Below, piece by piece: positions 1-5,987 of a DNA stretch of 6,890 nt (position 1 is its first letter; each line of letters opens with the position of its first letter). The stretch spans positions 1 through 6,890 of the forward strand of contig CAIJNA010000178.1 of the NCBI GenBank assembly GCA_903821805.1, read 5' to 3'. Both the position numbers and the translations under genes were made by a program. This DNA comes from an uncultured Campylobacterota bacterium. Lineage in GTDB: Bacteria > Campylobacterota > Campylobacteria > Campylobacterales > Arcobacteraceae. The notes below the pieces were generated by a model. That model did no database searches and was not told the origin of the DNA. It saw only the letters and a list, made by a program, of their open reading frames with translations.

Positions 1-1379
1 AATACACCTGCATTTTCAGTCATAGATTGTTGTAATTCTTCTCTTAAAAGAGGAATTCTTTCATTTCCATTTGACGTTCTTATTTTTTCAATTCTATCAA
101 TTACTGGTTGAGCATCGCTAGATTTTGCATCTTTAAATTGAATAAGATTATTTTTTAAATCTTTAACAATATTTAGTCCAACATGTCTTCCAAAAAATAA
201 TGCCTCTAGAACACTATTTGCTCCAAGTCTATTTGCTCCATGTACACTTACACAAGCACATTCTCCTGCTGCATAAAATCCGTCAACTAAAGTTTTTGTA
301 TCTTTTCTAACATGTCCATTGATGTCAACTGGAATTCCACCCATACTATAATGAGCAGTAGCTGCTATACTAATTGGTTCTTTAATCATATCTTGGCCAA
401 GGAATGTAATAGCTAAGTCTCTTAATTCTGGAAGTTTTTCCATAATTAATTTTTCACCTAAATGTGTAAGATCAATCATAACATGATCTTTGTCTGGTCC
501 ACAACCTCTTCCTTCAAGAATTTCTTGAGTAATCGCACGACTTACAACATCTCTTGAAGCTAGTTCTAATTTATTTGGAGCATATTTTTCCATAAATCTT
601 TCACCTAAAGAATTGTAAAGTATACCACCCTCACCTCTTGCTGCTTCACTTATAAGTACACCGCTTCCATCTATTCCAGTTGGATGAAATTGAACAAATT
701 CCATATCTTCCAATGGAAGTCCATGACGAGCAACTATTCCAAGTGCATCACCAGTATTTGCATGAGCATTAGAGTTTATCTTAAAAGCTCTTCCGTATCC
801 ACCAGTTGCAAACATTACAGCTTTAGCATTAAAAATCATTGGTGTACTATCAACTAAATTGTAAGCAAAAACACCATTTACTTTGCCATCTTTATAAATT
901 AGATCAGCAACATAGTATTCATCTTTAAAATCAACACCATCTCTATGAGCTTGTTCATAAATAGTTTGTAAAAGAGTTAATCCTGTTCTATCTTTTGCAT
1001 AGCAAGCTCTTGGTTTGCTTTGTCCACCAAAAGGTCTTTGAGCAATCTTACCCTCTTCATTTCTAGAAAATACAGCTCCCATTTGCTCTGCCCATCTAAT
1101 AGTTTCTGGGGCCTTAGAACACATAAGTCTAATAGCATCCTGGTCACCAAGATAATCACTACCTTTAACTGTATCAAACTCATGAAGTTCTATACTATCC
1201 TCAGCACTTAAAGCAGCATTTATTCCACCTTGTGCAGCTCCACTATGGCTTCTAAGTGGGTGAAGCTTTGTTAAAACGCAGACACTAAGTCCAGCAGATG
1301 AAGCTTCTCTTGCAGCAGCACATCCAGCAAGTCCAGCACCTACTATAACTACATCATATTTATGAATAGCAATACTCAT
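1..1379 (-). CDS. sdhA: Succinate dehydrogenase flavoprotein subunit (N-terminal 459 residues, 3' end outside window)
   Basis: The gene encodes the FAD-carrying catalytic subunit that interconverts succinate and fumarate and passes electrons through SdhB to the quinone pool at the cytoplasmic membrane. The translation starts MSIAIHKYDVVIVGAGLAG, a dinucleotide-binding GxGxxG fold. H45 in LRSHSGAAQGG is the expected covalent FAD attachment site. Active-site landmarks follow: HPTG (H232), SEAARGEGG (E245), ASRDVVSR (R276), AHYSMGG (H343) and HGANRLGANS (R384). The motifs GDQDAI and QRPFGGQSK resemble Escherichia/mitochondrial SdhA rather than Wolinella FrdA or the Tat-exported Campylobacter MfrA, and no signal peptide is present. 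The reading frame is open to the left edge; roughly 100-130 C-terminal residues are missing by comparison with the usual length. The start at 1379 is supported by AAGGA six bases upstream. It is probably the first gene of an sdhAB(C) operon, since a divergent gene lies upstream. The sdh-versus-frd direction is inferred from motif similarity. Confidence 0.93.
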   Translation of the reverse strand, partial: MSIAIHKYDVVIVGAGLAGCAAAREASSAGLSVCVLTKLHPLRSHSGAAQGGINAALSAEDSIELHEFDTVKGSDYLGDQDAIRLMCSKAPETIRWAEQMGAVFSRNEEGKIAQRPFGGQSKPRACYAKDRTGLTLLQTIYEQAHRDGVDFKDEYYVADLIYKDGKVNGVFAYNLVDSTPMIFNAKAVMFATGGYGRAFKINSNAHANTGDALGIVARHGLPLEDMEFVQFHPTGIDGSGVLISEAARGEGGILYNSLGERFMEKYAPNKLELASRDVVSRAITQEILEGRGCGPDKDHVMIDLTHLGEKLIMEKLPELRDLAITFLGQDMIKEPISIAATAHYSMGGIPVDINGHVRKDTKTLVDGFYAAGECACVSVHGANRLGANSVLEALFFGRHVGLNIVKDLKNNLIQFKDAKSSDAQPVIDRIEKIRTSNGNERIPLLREELQQSMTENAGV

Positions 1380-1384
1380 CTAAA

Positions 1385-1390
1385 TTCCTT
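1385..1390 (-). promoter_or_regulatory. Ribosome binding site of sdhA
   Basis: On the minus strand AAGGAA precedes the ATG at 1379; AAGGA is followed by six bases before the start. This is a near-consensus Shine-Dalgarno sequence. It fixes the sdhA start because the encoded N-terminus leads directly into the FAD-binding strand. Confidence 0.8.
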
Positions 1391-1408
1391 AAATTATAAA
1401 TTTTGTTG

Positions 1409-1417
1409 ATACTAACA
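1409..1417 (-). promoter_or_regulatory. Candidate extended -10 element for sdhA
   Basis: The minus strand reads TGTTAGTAT, an extended TGn followed by TAGTAT (four of six matches to TATAAT). Transcription would start near 1402, giving a leader of about 22 bases that just contains the AAGGA site. No clear -35 box is present, which is usual for Campylobacterota sigma-70 promoters. It lies inside the TTTTGT/ACAAAA dyad. An alternative -10, TATATT on the minus strand at 1441-1446, fits the hexamer better but lacks TGn. The assignment is weak. Confidence 0.25.
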
Positions 1418-1549
1418 CAAAAAGACTAAAAAATTTGTTTAATATAAATTACGTATATTTAAAAATATTTCGATTGTTACAAAGTGAAGCAGCCCATGAA
1501 AGACAATAGTTTTGTAAATTTGATTATAGTGTTTTTATATTTTTTAAAG

Positions 1550-1555
1550 TACAAT
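1550..1555 (+). promoter_or_regulatory. Candidate -10 element for thiL
   Basis: TACAAT matches five of six bases of TATAAT and follows a T-rich stretch at 1531-1545, the arrangement typical of Campylobacterota promoters without a -35 box. It would give a leader of about 80 bases. TATAGT at 1525-1530 is a second candidate. Neither can be preferred from the sequence. Confidence 0.25.
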
Positions 1556-1640
1556 AATCTATTCTTAAAACAATAATAAATTAAATTTATCAATAAAGAA
1601 TTTAAGTACACAAATTAACTAAAAAATTGGAAATTAAAAT

Positions 1641-2483
1641 ATGAATAAAGAAAATTATTTTATTAGCAAAATTGCGTCAAATAAGTTCATAGGTGACGAT
1701 GGAGCAGTTATTTTAAAAGACTTAAAGAAAAACGAAAAGTATGTTTATAGCATGGATGCATTTTTTGAGAATGTTCATTTTAAACGAGAATGGCTTACAC
1801 TTGAACAAATTGCCAAAAAATCTATGCTCGTAAATATAAGTGATGCGATTGTTATGAATGCTATTCCAAAATATGCCCTACTAAGCATTGCTATTCCATC
1901 AGATTTTACAACAGAAGATTTGGATCAATTAGCAAAAGGTTTCAAAAAAATAGCAAAAAAATTTGGGATAACAATAATTGGCGGAGATACAATATCAAAT
2001 GTGAAACTTGATATTTCAATAACTATTATTTCAATAACCAAAAATCCGATTTTTAGAAGTGGTACAAAAAAAGATGATTTAATATGTCATACTGGAGATC
2101 TAGGAAGTTGTAAACATGATCTAGAAGTACTATTGAATGGCGGTAGCATCAATAAGAAATCAAAGTTTATAAGACCAAAACTTAATAATGAATTCTTTTA
2201 CAAGGTTTCAAAATACATAAATAGCGCTTTAGATATTTCTGACGGATTATTTTTTGAGCTTGAGAGATTAAGCAAAGTTAATAATATTGGTTTTGAATTT
2301 TTTCAAGAAATACAAAAAAATATTGGATGTAGCGGTGAAGAATATGAAATATTATTTACTTTTGATCCAAAACATAGAAACAAAATTCAAAAAATTGCTT
2401 ACGAATATGGTGTTGTTTTAAATATATTTGCAAAAGCAACAGATGGTATATTTGAATGCGATTGCAAAGATCATCACTTTTAG
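1641..2483 (+). CDS. thiL: Thiamine-monophosphate kinase
   Basis: ThiL phosphorylates thiamine monophosphate with ATP to thiamine pyrophosphate, the last step of cofactor synthesis, in the cytosol. The 280-residue product has the PurM/AIR-synthase-like fold signature. Metal and nucleotide motifs appear in order: GDDGAV (D19, D20), SMDAFFENVHF (D39, H46), VNISDAIVM (D68), IIGGDT (D116), FRSG (139-141), LDISDG (D198, D201) and SGEEYEILF (231-239). The C-terminus ends in HHF, like the DHF near the end of the E. coli protein, so it looks complete. It is about 45 residues shorter than E. coli ThiL; much of the loss lies between residues 217 and 230, before SGEEYE. The start is the first ATG, preceded only by a weak GGA eleven bases before it. 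No other thiamine gene is adjacent, and the gene converges on mutS2. Family assignment is firm; activity is inferred. Confidence 0.9.
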   Translation: MNKENYFISKIASNKFIGDDGAVILKDLKKNEKYVYSMDAFFENVHFKREWLTLEQIAKKSMLVNISDAIVMNAIPKYALLSIAIPSDFTTEDLDQLAKGFKKIAKKFGITIIGGDTISNVKLDISITIISITKNPIFRSGTKKDDLICHTGDLGSCKHDLEVLLNGGSINKKSKFIRPKLNNEFFYKVSKYINSALDISDGLFFELERLSKVNNIGFEFFQEIQKNIGCSGEEYEILFTFDPKHRNKIQKIAYEYGVVLNIFAKATDGIFECDCKDHHF

Positions 2484-2486
2484 AAA

Positions 2487-2506
2487 CTAAAGTTTTATAA
2501 CTTTAG
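2487..2506. repeat. 8-bp inverted repeat at the thiL/mutS2 convergent junction
   Basis: CTAAAGTT and AACTTTAG are perfect complements separated by the loop TTAT. The stem begins at the mutS2 stop codon and covers its last codons, four bases after the thiL stop. It could form a hairpin at the end of transcripts in both directions. The stem is A/T-rich, and neither strand has a real U-tract after it (only TTT on the minus strand), so it is a poor match to an intrinsic terminator. A role as a shared weak terminator or 3'-end stabiliser is inference. Confidence 0.35.
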
Positions 2507-4685
2507 CTCCAAAACCGCCCTGATTTGGTAATGCATCAGTATAACTAATAACTCGTGGGTGTGCATCTAAGAATTTTTTTACCTCATAAGATAACTTTCC
2601 AGTACCTATACCGTGATAAACCAAGACTTCCTGAAAACCATTTATAAGACAATCACTAATAAAGCGTTCAAGATTATCGATAGCTTCATCTGCTCTTTGT
2701 CCATGAAGATCAAGTTTAATATCACCATGGGTTGGTTTTTCAATATCTAATTTAATTTTTTGTTTCACTTTTACCTGATTTCCACTAGGTTTTAAACTAC
2801 TTATGCTTACATGGAGTTTTATTCCGTCATCAGTTTCAATATAGGCTTTTTCACCCCGTAAAGATATCACGACACCTTTAGTATTGTTATACTTCACTCT
2901 ATCGTTGATTTTGAATTCTTTTTTTTCTTCTATTTTTTCAACTTCTATTTTTGTTACTTTTTGATGAGCTGCATTTAAATGACGATGTGATTCTTGATAA
3001 ATCTTAGCCTTAATAGCAAGCTGAGCCTCTTCCTTAACATCTTTGTATGCTTTGTGAAGTTTTGATTTTTCTTCGTATATAAGATTATCTAGTGCTTCTT
3101 TTTGATCATTTAAATTCTTTTTCAATCTTTCATTATTTTCAATTTTGTCATCTAAATCTTTAATTTTTCTCTTATATTCGAGCTCAAGAGAACTACTTTT
3201 TGCTATAAGATTGCTAAGTTTATCCTTATCATCACCATAAACTTCTTTAGCTTCATTTACTACATCATTTGGTATTCCATATCGTAAAGCAGTTTCAAAC
3301 GCGTAGCTCATACCAATAGTCCCATTTAAAAAGTCATAAGTTGGTCGTCTATTTTCCTCGTCATATAGTGCAGCAATAAGCTCAACATTCTCATAAACAG
3401 ACAAAAGGGAAGCGAGTCTTTTATGGTGAGTTGTTATAATTATTTTCATGTCTTTTTTCATTAGTTTTTCAATAATAACTTTAAAAAGACTTGCAGCTTC
3501 ATCACTATCTGTACCAAGTTCGATCTCATCAACACCAACAATAGCGCTATCTTTATTGAATAAATGACTAAATTCTACCATTCTTCCGGCAAATGTTGAG
3601 ATATCATTTTTAACACTCTGTGGATCGTCAAGCACAGCTAAAATATCTTTATAGTGCCCTACTTTTGTACTATGATGAGCATTGTACGGAATAAGATGCT
3701 TTGATAAAAAAATTGCACTCAAAATAGATTTAAGTAACATTGTTTTTCCACCAGCATTAACACCCGTTATCATTATTACAGATTTACTAAAATCTACAGT
3801 TACTGACTTACCATTTTTAAGAGCTGGATGATTGAATTCAACAAGTTTTTGTACCTTCTTATTTCCGCTTGGAAGTATAAAGTTTTTATCCCCTATTTTA
3901 GCAAACAATATTCTCGCTAAATAATGATCAAATCTATCAAATTCTTTATCTAAAAATGAAAGAAATAAAATATGCGAATTGAATGTTTGTGAAAACTCTC
4001 TACATAATTTAAGAATAATCTCTTCTTTTAAATCATTTAGATCATCTTGTCTATCTTTTAACTCTCTAACATTATCGGGAACTATATAAAAAAATCCACT
4101 ATTACTTCTTTCGATAACCTTAGCTTTTATAATATGATTAAAACCACCCCTAACCATAAGCGCTTGCTGATTATGAACCAAATGAACTTGATGATCAACC
4201 AAATAAGGTTGTAACTTTTGATTATTCATTGTTCTTTGGAGTGCTTCTTTGATTTGAACTTTATTTTTATAAATATTTTCATTTATTCGATCATATTCTA
4301 AATTTTCACCTTGTTTAAAGTTCCCATCATCATCAAACTTAAAGCAAATATCATCAATTTGTTTAGGAATAATAATCTTGTCAATCCAATCTTTTAGTCG
4401 GTTTTCAAGCGTAAATCTTTTGATATATTTAAAGTACTCAACAATCTTTACAAATTCATAAATCTCATAAATTTTAAGTGATCCTTGTTTTTTTAAATGA
4501 TTAATTGAGGTAGTTAATGGAAGTGTTTTTTTTGGTGATTTGAAATTGTATTTTGATATTTCTTCTATAAGCTTAGAATGTATATTTATATCGCCCTGTA
4601 AGACTATAGATTTTTCTCTTGCAAAATGTCCTTGAAGGCTATTTATAAAATCTTCAAGGTCAAGTTTATTTATTATATTTTGCAT
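2487..4685 (-). CDS. mutS2: MutS2 family ATPase with C-terminal Smr domain
   Basis: MutS2 is a dimeric ABC-type ATPase that binds branched DNA and limits recombination in Helicobacter; in Bacillus it also acts on collided ribosomes. It is not a canonical mismatch-repair protein. The 732-residue product, a usual family length, has no mismatch-recognition domain. Residues 1-300 form the core/lever region. The ATPase follows: Walker A GVNAGGKT (308-315), STFAGRM (363-369), Walker B VGVDE with D386/E387 then IELGTD, and the H-loop TTHHKRL (H420, H421). A charged coiled coil spans about 495-590, a beta-rich linker about 591-632, and an Smr domain about 655-732 carries LDLHG and HGIGTG. The whole is strongly reminiscent of Helicobacter MutS2. 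No good ribosome binding site precedes the ATG at 4685, but no other Met occurs before residue 153. It lies 46 bases downstream of ychF and may be its operon partner. Confidence 0.95.
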   Translation of the reverse strand: MQNIINKLDLEDFINSLQGHFAREKSIVLQGDINIHSKLIEEISKYNFKSPKKTLPLTTSINHLKKQGSLKIYEIYEFVKIVEYFKYIKRFTLENRLKDWIDKIIIPKQIDDICFKFDDDGNFKQGENLEYDRINENIYKNKVQIKEALQRTMNNQKLQPYLVDHQVHLVHNQQALMVRGGFNHIIKAKVIERSNSGFFYIVPDNVRELKDRQDDLNDLKEEIILKLCREFSQTFNSHILFLSFLDKEFDRFDHYLARILFAKIGDKNFILPSGNKKVQKLVEFNHPALKNGKSVTVDFSKSVIMITGVNAGGKTMLLKSILSAIFLSKHLIPYNAHHSTKVGHYKDILAVLDDPQSVKNDISTFAGRMVEFSHLFNKDSAIVGVDEIELGTDSDEAASLFKVIIEKLMKKDMKIIITTHHKRLASLLSVYENVELIAALYDEENRRPTYDFLNGTIGMSYAFETALRYGIPNDVVNEAKEVYGDDKDKLSNLIAKSSSLELEYKRKIKDLDDKIENNERLKKNLNDQKEALDNLIYEEKSKLHKAYKDVKEEAQLAIKAKIYQESHRHLNAAHQKVTKIEVEKIEEKKEFKINDRVKYNNTKGVVISLRGEKAYIETDDGIKLHVSISSLKPSGNQVKVKQKIKLDIEKPTHGDIKLDLHGQRADEAIDNLERFISDCLINGFQEVLVYHGIGTGKLSYEVKKFLDAHPRVISYTDALPNQGGFGAKVIKL

Positions 4686-4717
4686 AATTAATTATATATT
4701 TTTATAGATGTATTAAT

Positions 4718-4723
4718 ATTATA
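4718..4723 (-). promoter_or_regulatory. Candidate -10 element for mutS2
   Basis: The 46-base gap between ychF and mutS2 contains a perfect TATAAT on the minus strand, preceded by GTTTG. Transcription would start near 4711, about 26 bases before the mutS2 ATG. No -35 box is evident. In A/T-rich DNA a chance match is possible, so mutS2 may have its own promoter or may simply be read through from ychF. Confidence 0.4.
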
Positions 4724-4731
4724 CAAACTAC

Positions 4732-5832
4732 TTAAACATTAAATCTGAAATGCATGATATCTCCATCTTGCACTACATATTCTTTACCTTCAAGTCTTAA
4801 CTTTCCAGCTTCTTTGCATTTACTTTCTCCACCTAGAGAAACGAAATCTTCATAACTTATAACCTCTGCTTTAATAAATCCTTTTTCAAAGTCATTATGA
4901 ATAACTGCAGCAGCTTGAGGTGCTTTTGTATTTTTTCTAATAGTCCAGGCTCTAACCTCAACTTTGCCAGCTGTAAAATAACTTTGCAGACCAAGCTTAT
5001 CAAATGCTATGTGGATTATTTTTTCTAGGCCAGACTCATCTGCACCAAGATCGCTAAGCATCTCTTTAGCCTCATCTTCTTCCATGCCGATTAGCTCTTC
5101 TTCAATTTTAGCGCAAAGTATTACAACATCGCTACCTACGCTTGTAGCATATTCTCGCACAATATCAACATATTTATTTCCATCGCTTAAGCTATCCTCA
5201 TCAACATTAGCTCCATAAATAACTTCTTTATTTGAAAGAAATCTCATCTCTTTATCAAGAGCTATAAAATTCTCATCATCTTTCATTCCAAATGTTTTGA
5301 CAGGATGAAGCTCATCAAGATGTTTTGCTAAATCTTCTGCTACAACTAATGCTGCAGCTGCTTTTTTATCAAGTTTTGCACTTTTTTTAAGTCTATCTAT
5401 TTTCTTTTCAAGTTGTGAAATATCAGCATAAATTAGTTCTGTTTCAATGATTTCAATATCTCTAATTGGATTTACATCACCCTCAACATGAACAATATTT
5501 CCATCCTCAAAACATCTAACCATGTGTAAAATAACTTCAACTTCTCTAATATTAGAAAGAAATTGATTTCCAAGACCTTCGCCTTTACTAGCACCTCTTA
5601 CAAGACCTGCGATATCAACGAAATCAATTGTTGAGTATTGAATTTTATCCGGATTAACTATTTTTGCTAATTCATTAAGTCTTTTATCTGGAACTGGTAC
5701 AATTGCCTTATTTGGCTCTATCGTACAAAATGGGTAATTTTGAGCCTCCGCGTTTTGTGCTTTTGTTAAAGCGTTAAAAGTTGTACTTTTACCAACATTT
5801 GGAAGACCTACTATCCCTACACCTAATCCCAT
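4732..5832 (-). CDS. ychF: Redox-regulated Obg-family ATPase YchF
   Basis: YchF (OLA1 family) is a near-universal P-loop NTPase that associates with ribosomes and hydrolyses ATP in preference to GTP; in E. coli it negatively affects the oxidative-stress response. The 366-residue product, essentially the E. coli length, begins MGLGVGIVGLPNVGKSTTFN with a G1 motif at 9-16. The switch II/G3 region DFVDIAGLVRGASKGEGLGNQFL spans 70-92, split as DIAGLV then GASKGEGLG. H115 lies in the flexible loop. The G4 motif is N209-xx-E212 (NVDE) rather than NKxD, which fits ATP specificity. A coiled-coil arm spans about 125-175, and a C-terminal TGS domain from about 282 contains YFTAGKVEVRAWT and ends HFRFNV. 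A longer frame reaches 5883, but it would overlap the likely -10 box. The 5832 start has AAGGA five bases upstream and matches the family N-terminus. Confidence 0.97.
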   Translation of the reverse strand: MGLGVGIVGLPNVGKSTTFNALTKAQNAEAQNYPFCTIEPNKAIVPVPDKRLNELAKIVNPDKIQYSTIDFVDIAGLVRGASKGEGLGNQFLSNIREVEVILHMVRCFEDGNIVHVEGDVNPIRDIEIIETELIYADISQLEKKIDRLKKSAKLDKKAAAALVVAEDLAKHLDELHPVKTFGMKDDENFIALDKEMRFLSNKEVIYGANVDEDSLSDGNKYVDIVREYATSVGSDVVILCAKIEEELIGMEEDEAKEMLSDLGADESGLEKIIHIAFDKLGLQSYFTAGKVEVRAWTIRKNTKAPQAAAVIHNDFEKGFIKAEVISYEDFVSLGGESKCKEAGKLRLEGKEYVVQDGDIMHFRFNV

Positions 5833-5837
5833 AATAT

Positions 5838-5842
5838 TCCTT
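5838..5842 (-). promoter_or_regulatory. Ribosome binding site that decides the ychF start
   Basis: The minus strand has AAGGA five bases before the ATG at 5832. An in-frame upstream ATG at 5883 would add 17 lysine/asparagine-rich residues absent from the family and has no comparable site. Confidence 0.8.
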
Positions 5843-5865
5843 TTGCGTTCTTTTAAATTTTTTTT

Positions 5866-5871
5866 ATTATA
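5866..5871 (-). promoter_or_regulatory. Candidate -10 element for ychF
   Basis: A perfect TATAAT on the minus strand would start transcription near 5859, leaving a leader of about 27 bases that contains the AAGGA site. No clear -35 hexamer is seen at 16-18 bases upstream. The position and perfect hexamer make it the best promoter candidate in the window. Confidence 0.5.
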
Positions 5872-5913
5872 GATTAAATTCACAAAGATACAGATAAATT
5901 ACAGAAAATGATT

Positions 5914-5932
5914 CCATATGAATATTCAATGG
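5914..5932. promoter_or_regulatory. Quasi-palindromic possible operator in the ychF-efflux intergenic region
   Basis: A perfect 10-bp palindrome, TGAATATTCA (5919-5928), is flanked by CCAT (5914-5917) and ATGG (5929-5932), with a single extra A at 5918. Its right edge reaches the -35 position of the candidate efflux promoter. RND efflux operons are often repressed by TetR-family proteins binding such dyads; Campylobacter CmeR at cmeABC is the familiar case, and its site also has a central AATATT. No regulator gene is visible here, so the function is inferred. Confidence 0.35.
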
Positions 5933-5948
5933 CTTATTATTCTTTGTG

Positions 5949-5957
5949 TGATAAAAT
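5949..5957 (+). promoter_or_regulatory. Candidate extended -10 element for the efflux gene
   Basis: TGATAAAAT is a TGn extension followed by TAAAAT (five of six matches to TATAAT). Transcription would begin near 5964, about 24 bases before the ATG at 5988. No -35 hexamer is recognisable at 5928-5934; that interval is instead occupied by the right end of the dyad. Confidence 0.4.
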
Positions 5958-5987
5958 CAACATCAAAATATTAAAAAGTTGGAAAAA

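Larger units (their letters stand above)
1380..1640. other. Divergent sdhA-thiL intergenic region without a recognisable gene
   Basis: These 261 bases are extremely A/T-rich apart from a slightly richer patch around 1484-1505. I see no tRNA, no TPP riboswitch signature and no convincing coding frame. The longest small frame, 1496-1576, has 26 codons, lacks a ribosome binding site and looks accidental. The region must hold the promoters of both flanking genes. Two dyads are visible: TTTTGT/ACAAAA with a 10-base spacer at 1401-1422, and TTACAAA/TTTGTAA at 1477-1483 and 1511-1517. Confidence 0.7.

Noticed and set aside
977..1183. 68-codon minus-strand frame inside sdhA
   Set aside because: It lies in another frame of the well-supported sdhA and shows no family features.
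1020..1211. 63-codon plus-strand frame opposite sdhA
   Set aside because: It is antisense to sdhA, has no ribosome binding site and encodes a low-complexity product.
1496..1576. 26-codon hydrophobic frame MKDNSFVNLIIVFLYF... in the intergenic region
   Set aside because: It has no ribosome binding site, and its hydrophobicity is what A/T-rich noise yields.
1560..1640. TPP riboswitch upstream of thiL
   Set aside because: The conserved CUGAGA and ACCUGAUC-like elements are absent and the leader is almost pure A/T.
4526..4533. Run of eight T (A on the coding strand) in mutS2 as a possible phase-variation tract
   Set aside because: It encodes ordinary lysines in a very A/T-rich genome; seven-base A runs also occur in thiL, and phase variation in this phylum mainly uses G/C tracts.
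5009..5218. 69-codon plus-strand frame opposite ychF, very serine-rich
   Set aside because: The serine richness is the antisense shadow of ychF codons; no start signal is present.
5833..5883. Upstream extension of ychF to an ATG at 5883
   Set aside because: It would add 17 residues not found in the family, overlap a TATAAT element and ignore the good AAGGA before 5832.
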